From NCBI GenBank assembly GCA_903878115.1, contig CAIRGO010000292.1, forward strand, positions 1-54,392: a stretch of 54,392 bases of DNA. Direction: 5' to 3'. A program made the position numbers and the translations under genes. Shown in pieces: positions 1-9,390 of this stretch. The DNA comes from Akkermansiaceae bacterium. Its GTDB lineage: Bacteria > Verrucomicrobiota > Verrucomicrobiia > Verrucomicrobiales > Akkermansiaceae. The notes beneath the pieces are model-generated. The model searched no databases and was not told the origin of the DNA. It was given only the letters and a program-made list of their open reading frames with translations. Position 1 is the stretch's first letter. Each line of letters opens with the position of its first letter.

Positions 1-3000
1 ACCCTGAATGGCGAGAACATTGTTGCCTGTCTGCAGGAGAGCGATTGAGGAGTCGAGACTGATGACTTCCTCTGCAATGGCTACGGCATCAGGTGTTTCA
101 GCCGTAGCGGCACTAGTTCCGGTGAGTATGCTTGGTGCGTTGCGCGAGGCGATCCTTGTGCCATTCAAATAAATCACATAGCCATCATCGGCTTTGATTT
201 TTAAACGTAAGGCCGAGGTGTCACTTTTTTCTTGAGCAGTGAGCGAGAAAGGATAACGCATGAATGCTGTAGCGTTTTGATTGAGCATCGGCGTAGAAAT
301 ATTTTGTCCAATGTGCGTGGCCAAGAGATCTCCCGGAGGTGAAAAACCTATCGCTGGTGTCGTTATGGCGGACCATGAAACATCACTGGTTGCTGGTAAC
401 GACCATGTGGCGACAGAGTTGGTTAGTGTATTGTTGTAAATGGAAATGATTTCTGTGGGGCTCAAGCCGCGATTGTAGATGCGCACCTCATCGATCAATC
501 CATCGAAAAATCTTTCTGTTCCATTTCCGCGAGCACCGATGGCCCAGCCGACAGCGGGCACGGTTACGGCTCCAATCGTGCTTGCTGCTGAAGCGATTTG
601 ACTGCCATTCCGATAGAGTCTCCACGTTGTTCCATCCCAAACTATAGCGATATGCGTCCACACACCGATGTCATTGGTGGCAGAATTGAGACCCGTGGCG
701 TTGCCACTGGCAATGACTGTCGATGAATTTGACCAGTAACCACCTTGATAGGCTCCGCCGTTGATGCGCAGGGTGATTTCTCCGTTAGGCGAACTCGTTG
801 TATCGTGTCCTTTATTGATGATATTGCGCAGGCCATTCACCGCATCTGGCTTGACCCACGCCGAAAGGGTGATTTGACCAGTGATTTTCAATCCAGCAGG
901 ATCACCAAGAGAAATGTAGTCATTCGTGCCATCAAAATTCGCAGCTCCTGCTCCATATTTTCCTGGAGAAAGTATGGCCGCACCACTGGTCAATGTGCCG
1001 TTATAGCCACTTGCCGAATCATTCGCATTGGTATTGAGGTCGTAGTAGGCAAGCAAGTTGGGAATACTAGATGACGTGAATCCATCGCTAGGAGACGTGG
1101 GAATCCTGTATTTTCCTGCTGATTGGGCAGTAATCAGCGGAGCATTGTAAACAATGCTATTTTGATTGGAGGGATCACTGCCATCGGTGGTGTAATAAAT
1201 ACTCGCCGTGCCACTCATGGTAATATTACTTCCCGTGGAAATGGTCCCTCCAGCGGGGGCGAATGTAGGCGCGCTTACGTTGCTGTAAAATCCAGCGGTG
1301 GTGTATTGACTGATGACGGTGTTCGTTCTGTTAGGCATCCAGATATTTCGACAATCATCTTTCGACGATATCCAATTAGCAGGGGTTCGATAGTTCCAGC
1401 GAGCGCATTCTGCGATAAGAGCTTTGTCGATTGTGGCAAAAATTCCATCGAGCCTTGCTTGATTTGCAGCAGGGGTCATCGCTCCGCTGGGGTTAACAAA
1501 ATTTCGATGGATGCGATCAGAAAGCATGCGGCGATAGGTTGATCCACCGTCTTTGTAGAGCAGTGAAAAAATACTACCGGGACCATCGCCATTTTTTAGT
1601 CCAGGAGCATCACGTGCTGTGCGATCTTGTGCAGCGCTGCCATACCCTGAAAAGGTTAAATAACCATCCGCATCATTGAGGATAAATTTCATACCATGCC
1701 CGACATCAGCAGGACCCGTGATGCGGTATTCATCCTCCGAAGTGCCAAACATGAACATCGTCATGTAATCAACGTACTGCGAAACGTCAACATAGGGTTG
1801 CAGTTTGGTATAAACGTCAGAGCCTGAGCGCGCCAGAGACTTGATCCGCTCCCAGGCTTCTCCCGTTCCGTCGTAAACAGTTCCAGGATTAGCCCAGCCA
1901 CCAACGTTGAGATTACCATTGATCGACTCGTAGTCGCTACTTAGGCCACCGAAGTAGCTACTTATCATATCAGCACCCCAGCGTTCGCGTAGATGATAGA
2001 GTCCCCAATACACACCATTAAGATAGAGATGAACAAACCGACCGTGCGCTGCAAAACTGCCCATGTCTAATAGAGTGGCATCAGTAAACATGTTAGACAT
2101 ATAAAATCCGCGCTGACTCATGTCATGTGAGCCATTGCGCAGTTCGAAAGAATCAAATTCTTCCTGCGCTGCTAAGCCATGCTCGAAGCCCTTAAAGATC
2201 GGGAATTTGAACTTCCCGGCACCGTATGCTGACTTGAAACTAACACGGACACTTTTCTTGGTGAAATTGGTGAACGCTCCGCCGAAAAGTTGTGCCCCGC
2301 AGGGAAATTGCACATTTTCTCCCGTAGTGGGATTCAGCCATTCTATGGCTCCGATGCTGTCTACACCGCCCTTGATTGTAGTGGGTCCAACAGTGAGTGA
2401 CATGGAGGGAATCTGTCTGAGTGATGCGACCATGTCGGCACTGTAATTGGTGACAGTTGTTGGTTGAGCCCAAGGTGTTGATGAGATCACTGAGGCAGTG
2501 AAAACATAAGTATTGGTATCCACATTGGTGGGCGCAAAGTTGCTTCTGAATGCTGCTGCGCGAATTACCGTAGTACTACTGAATGTTATTGGCTCAGTGT
2601 AGATCGTTCCCGTTGTTGCAGTTGGCGCGGATCCGTCCGTCGTATAACGAATCACCGAACTTGGCGTTACTGTAGTGATGGCTACACTTTGGGATGTGTC
2701 ATAAAATCCACGCTTGATCGAAAACTTCGTGTCTTCCACGACACCATCGTAGCGCGTTCCATTTTCTGCATTCGGAGTGGCCGAAAAAAAATAACCGTAT
2801 TGACCACTCACTATGCCATAGCTGTGATCACCGAATTGCTTGGGATACAAGGCAGTCGTAGGATAATCAGCAGGAATTTGGCTCAATACCGTAGTTCCAT
2901 CTTTGGCGATTAGTCCAAGTGTTTCACCCGAGGTATTCAGCGCGAAAGATGCGTGGGGAGCCTCAAATTCCTCTGATATTCCGATGCCATCGGCAAAAAC

Positions 3001-3972
3001 GATGGCATAGCCATTGCCAGGGATTGCGAAGCTGGGAAATTTCCATTTGATCTTATTTGTTAGATCATCGGTGAGGTAGTAGTCTTTGAGATTGATGGCA
3101 AAAGAGTTGGGATTGTACAATTCAATCCAGTCATTGCGCACACCGGCGGCGTCTTGGATGCCACTGTCATTTTTCGCGAGAAATTCTGAAATCGAAGGCG
3201 GAGCTTCCGTTTGGTCAACGCCGATGGTAACGGTCTTGGTGATGCTACCTGCTCCATTTGATGCCGTTAGTGTGTAGGTAGTATTTGCGGTTGGCGAAAC
3301 AGTAATGGAACCAGTTGATCCAGCGATTGTTCCGATGCCTTGATCGATACTGAGCGATGTGAAATTTGCCACTTTCCATGAAATCACCGATTGGCTCGGC
3401 AGCGCTGGATTTCCCGTTTGCGTGATATTTCCTGCATTGGGACCAAAATAACGAATGTCAGGCTTATCAGCTTCGTAGGCCATAATTTCAGCGACTTGTG
3501 GTGCTGTTCCCGTATTTCCAGTGTTGGTAATGCGAATGAAGCGTCCTTTGAACGTACCAGTGGGATCGAGATCTTTGGTAAGGACATCAACGCCGCCTTG
3601 AGGATTGTTCGTGCCAGTGGGGCGCAATTGATAACTCCATCGTATTGCTCCAGCTACCCCTCCACTGTCGGCATAGACCGCCATCGTTACTTTCGACAGC
3701 AGGTTCGCGCCACTATTAATTCTGCTATATAGTTCAATAGTTTGCAGCGGGTATTCGGCGCCGAGATCAATTTGATAGTAGAATCCAGGAGTGGCAACTG
3801 CGGGCAAGGAATAGGAGGCTGCGTCGCCATCTGTTACGTTGGAAGCGGGATTGGTTGTGCTAGCTCCTACAGCAGTTACTGGTTTGTCCAATGCGATATT
3901 CACATCGGCGGCATGCCCTAGCATCGTGCTGATGAGCAATGGTAAACAAATTAAGGTTTTTCTGAAACGCAT
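1..3972 (-). CDS. Secreted multidomain CotH-domain protein (3' end beyond window)
   Basis: An uninterrupted minus-strand frame of 1324 codons runs from an ATG at 3972 off the left edge, so the C-terminus is missing. Residues 1-22 form a signal peptide ending LGHAA. I read, in order: a discoidin-like segment (about 23-170), an Ig-like segment (about 190-255), a lamin-tail domain with NDWIELYNP (about 262-380), a chitobiase-C-terminal-like module with YTTDGSAPT (about 405-475), a CotH kinase-like domain with LNGVYWGLYHLRE (about 540-800), a second YTTDGSDPS module, and a LamG/concanavalin domain with NFDGTNDYISLGD and FDGLIDEVRIYNRGLS (about 945-1130). CotH proteins of spore formers are atypical protein kinases; in PVC bacteria such domains sit in large surface proteins of unknown role. 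No ribosome binding site precedes the ATG. Family assignment is strong, function unknown. Confidence 0.85.
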   Translation of the reverse strand, partial: MRFRKTLICLPLLISTMLGHAADVNIALDKPVTAVGASTTNPASNVTDGDAASYSLPAVATPGFYYQIDLGAEYPLQTIELYSRINSGANLLSKVTMAVYADSGGVAGAIRWSYQLRPTGTNNPQGGVDVLTKDLDPTGTFKGRFIRITNTGNTGTAPQVAEIMAYEADKPDIRYFGPNAGNITQTGNPALPSQSVISWKVANFTSLSIDQGIGTIAGSTGSITVSPTANTTYTLTASNGAGSITKTVTIGVDQTEAPPSISEFLAKNDSGIQDAAGVRNDWIELYNPNSFAINLKDYYLTDDLTNKIKWKFPSFAIPGNGYAIVFADGIGISEEFEAPHASFALNTSGETLGLIAKDGTTVLSQIPADYPTTALYPKQFGDHSYGIVSGQYGYFFSATPNAENGTRYDGVVEDTKFSIKRGFYDTSQSVAITTVTPSSVIRYTTDGSAPTATTGTIYTEPITFSSTTVIRAAAFRSNFAPTNVDTNTYVFTASVISSTPWAQPTTVTNYSADMVASLRQIPSMSLTVGPTTIKGGVDSIGAIEWLNPTTGENVQFPCGAQLFGGAFTNFTKKSVRVSFKSAYGAGKFKFPIFKGFEHGLAAQEEFDSFELRNGSHDMSQRGFYMSNMFTDATLLDMGSFAAHGRFVHLYLNGVYWGLYHLRERWGADMISSYFGGLSSDYESINGNLNVGGWANPGTVYDGTGEAWERIKSLARSGSDVYTKLQPYVDVSQYVDYMTMFMFGTSEDEYRITGPADVGHGMKFILNDADGYLTFSGYGSAAQDRTARDAPGLKNGDGPGSIFSLLYKDGGSTYRRMLSDRIHRNFVNPSGAMTPAANQARLDGIFATIDKALIAECARWNYRTPANWISSKDDCRNIWMPNRTNTVISQYTTAGFYSNVSAPTFAPAGGTISTGSNITMSGTASIYYTTDGSDPSNQNSIVYNAPLITAQSAGKYRIPTSPSDGFTSSSIPNLLAYYDLNTNANDSASGYNGTLTSGAAILSPGKYGAGAANFDGTNDYISLGDPAGLKITGQITLSAWVKPDAVNGLRNIINKGHDTTSSPNGEITLRINGGAYQGGYWSNSSTVIASGNATGLNSATNDIGVWTHIAIVWDGTTWRLYRNGSQIASAASTIGAVTVPAVGWAIGARGNGTERFFDGLIDEVRIYNRGLSPTEIISIYNNTLTNSVATWSLPATSDVSWSAITTPAIGFSPPGDLLATHIGQNISTPMLNQNATAFMRYPFSLTAQEKSDTSALRLKIKADDGYVIYLNGTRIASRNAPSILTGTSAATAETPDAVAIAEEVISLDSSIALLQTGNNVLAIQG

Positions 3973-4019
3973 GGGGCTAGGTGTTTACATAGCATTGGCA
4001 AAACATTAGTCAATGCCCG

Positions 4020-4054
4020 AAAAAAAAAGCACTTTGCCTTGTGAGCAAAGTGCT
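4020..4054 (-). terminator. Rho-independent terminator
   Basis: A perfect 10-bp inverted repeat (4028-4037 with 4045-4054, 7-nt loop) is followed, in minus-strand orientation, by a run of nine T (4020-4028). It lies 15 bases past the stop of the PVC dehydrogenase gene and therefore ends that transcript before the CotH gene. Confidence 0.9.
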
Positions 4055-4068
4055 TGATAAGGAAAAAA

Positions 4069-7000
4069 TCAACCACCTTGCTGTTTGAGGGACATCAGAT
4101 ATTCAACGAGATCGGTGAATTCTTGCGTAGTGAGTCCACTAGCTAAGCCCGGTGGCATCATGCTGGTGCCGGGATGTTGCTCCTCTTTTACATCGGCCCG
4201 CTTCACAATGCTACTTGCTCCGGTGATGTCGCGTATAGTGAGAACGCCATCTTGTTCTTTGGTCACAAAACCCATTTTGGCGGAGCCATCTTTCATCATT
4301 AGGATCGATGTCTGGAAGCCTTGAGACACTACTTTTCCAGGCTCTAAAATGGACTCAATGATGTAATCGCGGCGGAATTTAGCTCCGGCCGCACCAAGAT
4401 AGGGGCCTTTTTGTTCTGCCGCAGGATCGACGCTGTGACAGGCAATGCAACCTTGCGCGGTAAATAGCTTTGCTCCTTTTGCCGCGTCGCCTTTGCCGTC
4501 CATCGCGAGCTTGGCGATTTCTTCTGGCTTCAGTTCAGCTACTTTTTTTCCTGCGTGACTTCCTTGTGCGGCGGCAATGGCCTCTTTCGCGGCTTTCGCT
4601 GCATCGATGGTTTTCTTGTTGTCGAACGTGATGCCAGCCTCGATTTGCTTGTCAAAACCAGGGAGTTTCATATCTGCTAGAGCGAGGAAAAACCCAACTT
4701 CTTGTGGGTTTTTGTCGGCGATTTCGCGGACTTGTTTTTTCCACTGTTCTTTGGCGAGAGGTGAATTCATAACGGTGAACAGCGCGCGCCAAGCAATGCG
4801 GGATACCGTGTCGTTGGATTTTTTCGCGATCTCATTGAGTTGTTTTACCTCAGCACCCCGTGCGGTTTCGTTGACAAAATCGTTGATCAATTGATCGGCT
4901 GCTTTATCATGATTGGCTTCATTTAGCCATTCGCCCAACACGTCGAGACGATGCGTGGTGACATCTTTAGTGCCGCGCATCAGAGCATTGTAGCATTGCA
5001 TGCGGAGAGTCCACTCGCGTTTGCTATCCTTGGCTGCGTTGATTAAAATGGTAGCTGTGGCGGGATCTACATTAGTGGATCCCATAGCTAGGGTTACAGG
5101 ATCGATGCCTCCAAGTTTTAGTTTCGCAACTTCCAAACGGTTTTTGGCAAAAACTTCGATCAATCCAGCGCGATCGGCATCGTTGACTTTGGTAAAGTTT
5201 TTCTCTAACGCTGCTTGAATGCGCGGGGAAGCCTCCCAGTTGATAGGCTCAAAATACGGACCGCGGTCGTCAGGGCGTGTGCTCCACCAGTCATTAAGGT
5301 TCCAAGGTTTTTCTTTATTCATGAGGCGTGCGAGTGCGCCCATGGCACCAATACGCAAGGTGTTATCAGTGGTGGCTGTGCTCACGGTGATGAGACCATC
5401 GACGGATTCATCCGAATGCATGAGTTGCAAGGCTTTCAGCGCTGTTTTTTGCTGAGGTGATTGTTCAAGAGCTGCAAGACATTCCTTAACGGCGTTGAGT
5501 TCTACGATGCACTGAACCGCAAGGTGAGGTAATACGTAGTGTTCGTTTTGTTCAAACTTGGCGCCTTTTTTGAGTTTGCTGGCATCGTTTTCAAATGTCG
5601 CAGCCGCGGCGAGAATTGCGGTGGCAGCTTCTTTTTTGCCGAGTCGGGCGAGGCCGATCATGGCCTGGCGTTGGATGCGCGGATTAGGGTCTTTTAAGGC
5701 GTCAATGAATGGTTTTAGCGGCACATCTGCGAGTTCTTTTTTACGATCCGTGAGTGCACGCAGGGCGAATTCACGCACCTCTTTGTCAGCGGTGAGTGCG
5801 ACCAAGTTTTTCGTGGATTCTGCACCGATGAGTTGCTTGTAAGTGAAAATCGCAGCGACACGAGCAGGCACAGATATTTTGCTATCCTTGATGTATTCTT
5901 CGAGAGCCTTGACGATGGCAGGTTTTTTACCGCGACGAATGATTTCGCGTTGGGTTTCCAAGCGCGCTACGGCTGAAGGGGAAATGACGCCTTTAACGAC
6001 ATTTTCATCAGATAGCTTTGGGAGGTCAGGAAATGGTGTGTGAGTCGCGCCATCAACGGTGATGATTTGAACCAGACCGATCGCTTTACCATCACCAGAG
6101 TAAGAGAATCCTCCATTGCGCCAGTCGGCAAGATAGATATTTTGCAATCCATCCACATCGATATCAATCGCGTGGGGGGCATCATGAAATACATCTTGAT
6201 CTGCTACAAATGTTGCCTCGAATGGTTTGAGTGGGTGACGTAAAAACTTTCCTGTTGTCCAATCGCAGGTATAGAGAGTGTCACCGAATCCTTCTGGGAA
6301 ATTCGGTTCTTGTAAGTAAAGACCGCCAGTTCCTGAGCCGCCACCATAATCGGCGAGAGGGGATAACATGTCATCTTTAAAATTTTGGTAAAACCGTGGA
6401 TAGCCGTGATTGCCATATTGCACATAGTGGTGCAGTCGGGTGTTCCAGCCCTTTCCATCATTGGTGTTATCGCGTGAGAACATATCCAAAAGAGGTGAAA
6501 TCGCGACGTCGCAAATGTTTCTCATGTAGAGCGCATAAGGTTCCATTTCTGAACCATCTGGGCGAACACGAACGACACCGCCACCTTGTAATGTGTAGTG
6601 AGTTCCGTCAGCGCTCACTGCATCAGGCATGCCAAAGTCACCAACTGCGACATACAGCCAGCCATCGATGCCCATGCGCACGCCGTTGGTGGTGTGGTCG
6701 GCACCACGTGGATGCTCGATGCCCCAACCGAAACCTTTTACCAGAACTTTCGATTCATCGGAAACGCCGTCACCATCGGTATCGGTGAACGATGACAAAA
6801 ATGGAGGATGGATAATGTACAGAGTATTTCCCAACATGTGGCCTCCACGAGGCGAGGAGAGGGAAGGCACAAAGTCTTTGAACTCATCTGCTTTACCGTC
6901 GCCATTGGTATCACGGCAGCGGATGACCTTGCCGTAGCCTTTCACATGGCCGAGCGAGCCATTTGGATCAGAAGAAACATAAACATCGCCATTTGCCCCT

Positions 7001-7131
7001 GCTGATAATGCCGTGGGATAATTGACATTAGGGTATTCTGCATAGGTCTTGATCGAGAATCCCGGAGGTAATGCCAAAGCTGTTCCGCAAAGCGAAAGTG
7101 GCAGGAGTTTGCAAATCGTGGATGTTTTCAT
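4069..7131 (-). CDS. PVC-type membrane-bound dehydrogenase with HEAT repeats and cytochrome c domain
   Basis: A 1020-residue exported protein. The frame opens at 7158, but the ATG at 7131 gives a clean signal peptide (MKTSTICKLLPLSLCGTALA) and is preferred. The first ~370 residues form a beta-propeller of the Planctomycete/Verrucomicrobia dehydrogenase N-terminal type (repeated GDVYVSSDPNG and DTDGDGVSDES-like blades). Then comes a long helical HEAT-repeat region (about 400-830). The C-terminus carries a haem box GCIACH near residue 894, followed by the conserved region with a distal PGTSMMPPGL, whose Met could be the sixth haem ligand. The family is thought to oxidise carbohydrates or alcohols in the periplasm and pass electrons to a c-type haem; substrate unknown. 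A strong terminator follows, so it is the last or only gene of its transcript. Confidence 0.9.
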   Translation of the reverse strand: MKTSTICKLLPLSLCGTALALPPGFSIKTYAEYPNVNYPTALSAGANGDVYVSSDPNGSLGHVKGYGKVIRCRDTNGDGKADEFKDFVPSLSSPRGGHMLGNTLYIIHPPFLSSFTDTDGDGVSDESKVLVKGFGWGIEHPRGADHTTNGVRMGIDGWLYVAVGDFGMPDAVSADGTHYTLQGGGVVRVRPDGSEMEPYALYMRNICDVAISPLLDMFSRDNTNDGKGWNTRLHHYVQYGNHGYPRFYQNFKDDMLSPLADYGGGSGTGGLYLQEPNFPEGFGDTLYTCDWTTGKFLRHPLKPFEATFVADQDVFHDAPHAIDIDVDGLQNIYLADWRNGGFSYSGDGKAIGLVQIITVDGATHTPFPDLPKLSDENVVKGVISPSAVARLETQREIIRRGKKPAIVKALEEYIKDSKISVPARVAAIFTYKQLIGAESTKNLVALTADKEVREFALRALTDRKKELADVPLKPFIDALKDPNPRIQRQAMIGLARLGKKEAATAILAAAATFENDASKLKKGAKFEQNEHYVLPHLAVQCIVELNAVKECLAALEQSPQQKTALKALQLMHSDESVDGLITVSTATTDNTLRIGAMGALARLMNKEKPWNLNDWWSTRPDDRGPYFEPINWEASPRIQAALEKNFTKVNDADRAGLIEVFAKNRLEVAKLKLGGIDPVTLAMGSTNVDPATATILINAAKDSKREWTLRMQCYNALMRGTKDVTTHRLDVLGEWLNEANHDKAADQLINDFVNETARGAEVKQLNEIAKKSNDTVSRIAWRALFTVMNSPLAKEQWKKQVREIADKNPQEVGFFLALADMKLPGFDKQIEAGITFDNKKTIDAAKAAKEAIAAAQGSHAGKKVAELKPEEIAKLAMDGKGDAAKGAKLFTAQGCIACHSVDPAAEQKGPYLGAAGAKFRRDYIIESILEPGKVVSQGFQTSILMMKDGSAKMGFVTKEQDGVLTIRDITGASSIVKRADVKEEQHPGTSMMPPGLASGLTTQEFTDLVEYLMSLKQQGG

Positions 7132-7221
7132 GCGTGACCAGATACGATGCCCAGTCACTCATTTATTCAAGTTTTTTTGATCCTTTGTCATTCTAACGGC
7201 TCAGACTGGAATCATTTACGA

Positions 7222-9390
7222 TTACGGTTCGCCTTGTGGAAAAATCGTTACGATATCGCTTTCCAATTTTTCATCGACCCAACGATCGATCGCTTGTTTC
7301 ATTGCTGATGTAATCTCTGGATGAGCAGCTGCAACATTATTCTCGCAGTGGGGGTCTTCGCTAATATGAAAGAGTCGATAGTTACGTCCCCCATCTGCTT
7401 GCGGCGTGAGAATCATCTTCCACCGCTCGGTGCGCAGGCAACGCTGTTTTGCCTGGATCAATCTATCTTCGTATTCGGGCTTTAAGACAAAATGATAATC
7501 GTAGTGATCGTCGATGAATGTTAACTCATCCATGGGAGGTAAGGTGGGGCGTGTTATGTTTTCCACGCGGAATTGAATGAACGGAAATCCAGTCTCTGCA
7601 TAAAATGGACGACTCACGGGTGCCGCGGATTTTTGAATCCATGGGGCAAAACTTTTACCATCCCAGGTGCTAGGCCGCTCAATCGAGAGTAATTCTAAAA
7701 TCGTCGGCGCGACATCAATGGTGCGCACGGTTTGCGGAAAAATCTGTTTGGTCATTCCTGGTATGTATACCAACATCGGCACATGATTGGTTTGATCTCC
7801 GCCGTGAAAACTGAGGCCATGACCAAGTGTTGCGCCGGGTTCATAAAGATCGTCACCGTGGTCGGAACTGATGATGATGATGGTGTTATCATATTGTCCA
7901 TTCTTCTTCAAGGCATCGACAATGCGCTTCACACAATCATCAAACTGACGAGTGCATCCATCATACAATGCTGAAATTTGTTTTGCATCGGCAGGGGTGA
8001 GATTGTTCCATTTATTTTCTAAATCGGTGCCACCGATGAATTCATCAATGTCAAAATCAACAGAATTTTTATTGCGCCCCTGATACGCAGGATCAGTAAA
8101 CATGCGGCAATATGGCTCAGCTGTGCGGTAGGGCAGATGATTGCAAGAGTAAAACACGTGCCAAAAAAATGGTTTGTTGCCCTCGGCTGCTAGCTTGAGT
8201 TTTTCTTCGACTCGGGTTGTTACCACATCAGGCGTAACGAATTGCGCAAATGACTCAATTTCAGGAAATACTTTGAAGCCAGCGGCATGATCAAAGTAGA
8301 GCGGAATGACAAAATGAGCCATGATCACAGCTTGGCTCATGTAGATTTTAAAGCTATCAAAAGTGGATACGGAAACGTCTTGATTGCCCATTGGCATCAC
8401 TTGATAAAACCCTGCACACCAATCACCGATCGCTGCTGTTTCATATCCGTGATCCGCTAGGATTGAGGCTATGGGAGTAATGGATGATGTCGTTTTTTCA
8501 ACTTGCTCGCGACTTGGATACATGTGGCGGAACCCATGGTGATGCGGGTAAAGTGAGGCATGCAACGCGGTGTTAGATTCTAGCGTAGAGGCAATTGGCG
8601 TAAAGCAGTGAGTGAATAGTTGGGACTCTGCAGCGAGCGCGTCTATGGTGGGAGAAGGTCCTTGGGCTGCCAATCCATCGCTGCGATTTGCTTGATATCC
8701 GGTAAATCCCATACGATCACCGCGCAGTGAGTCGGATCCGATCATGATCACATTCCATTGTTTCTTAGTCGCAGAAGCCTGAGTGGTGGATGATTTGGCC
8801 GTGAATAACCCATGCGATTGCGCTAATGGGATGGCAATGAGTAATGCTGTGATGCAAGTCACGGCAGCGCGTGCTTTTTTATTTTTCGTTAGACGAAACA
8901 AATGCCATACAGCTACCCATATCAAAAATGCTAGCGGGATTACTTGAAAGGTGAGCCATGAGAGCCATTGGGGAAACCAGCCGCAAAGGTGAAAATACCA
9001 GCGACCAAATTCTTCTTCGCTGAGAAAATAGGGTCTTGTTTGTGATAGCCTAAGTACGCAAAATCCATGGAGAATAAGTGTGAGTAAAAAGGCCCGTGAC
9101 ATCGCCCATTTGCCATGAGTTTTGCAGCGTTTTTCCCACATATACCAAAGTGGCATGATGCATAGTGTGGCTAGAACGCATAAAATTAGATAGGCAACAC
9201 CAGCATGAAGATTTTCTTTAATCAAAAATGCCATGTATTTATCACGCGCTAGGGCACTGAATTTATTCTCCATTCCCGTCGAGCTTGTTGCCAAACGAAT
9301 AATGCCCAATACATAATGGATGAACAAAAACAATGCCGTACCGAGAATCGGTGGTTTCCAGCTAAGTCGTGAAAAATTCATGTCAGTCAT
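7222..9390 (-). CDS. Five-helix membrane enzyme of the sulfatase/LtaS superfamily, Thr at the nucleophile position
   Basis: A 722-residue protein with five hydrophobic helices in its first ~190 residues (about 15-35, 63-85, 97-116, 141-163, 173-191) and then a periplasmic alkaline-phosphatase-fold domain beginning NVIMIGSDSLRGDRMGF. The aspartate-histidine metal site ISSDHGDD lies near residue 508. Where sulfatases have C/S-x-P-S-R, this protein has TLESN, with Thr-269 in the nucleophile slot. Five helices plus a catalytic Thr is the layout of lipoteichoic acid synthase and phosphoethanolamine transferases, so a lipid-headgroup phosphotransferase is more likely than a sulfatase; donor and acceptor are unknown. 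Its ATG overlaps the end of the upstream gene by 8 bases, implying translational coupling. A second in-frame ATG at 9381 is a possible start. Confidence 0.8.
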   Translation of the reverse strand: MTDMNFSRLSWKPPILGTALFLFIHYVLGIIRLATSSTGMENKFSALARDKYMAFLIKENLHAGVAYLILCVLATLCIMPLWYMWEKRCKTHGKWAMSRAFLLTLILHGFCVLRLSQTRPYFLSEEEFGRWYFHLCGWFPQWLSWLTFQVIPLAFLIWVAVWHLFRLTKNKKARAAVTCITALLIAIPLAQSHGLFTAKSSTTQASATKKQWNVIMIGSDSLRGDRMGFTGYQANRSDGLAAQGPSPTIDALAAESQLFTHCFTPIASTLESNTALHASLYPHHHGFRHMYPSREQVEKTTSSITPIASILADHGYETAAIGDWCAGFYQVMPMGNQDVSVSTFDSFKIYMSQAVIMAHFVIPLYFDHAAGFKVFPEIESFAQFVTPDVVTTRVEEKLKLAAEGNKPFFWHVFYSCNHLPYRTAEPYCRMFTDPAYQGRNKNSVDFDIDEFIGGTDLENKWNNLTPADAKQISALYDGCTRQFDDCVKRIVDALKKNGQYDNTIIIISSDHGDDLYEPGATLGHGLSFHGGDQTNHVPMLVYIPGMTKQIFPQTVRTIDVAPTILELLSIERPSTWDGKSFAPWIQKSAAPVSRPFYAETGFPFIQFRVENITRPTLPPMDELTFIDDHYDYHFVLKPEYEDRLIQAKQRCLRTERWKMILTPQADGGRNYRLFHISEDPHCENNVAAAHPEITSAMKQAIDRWVDEKLESDIVTIFPQGEP

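Noticed and set aside
5558-5842. Long open frames on the plus strand within the PVC dehydrogenase gene, such as 5558-5842.
   Set aside because: These lie opposite a well-supported coding sequence with haem and HEAT motifs, and encode low-complexity, Arg/Ser-rich peptides without domains.
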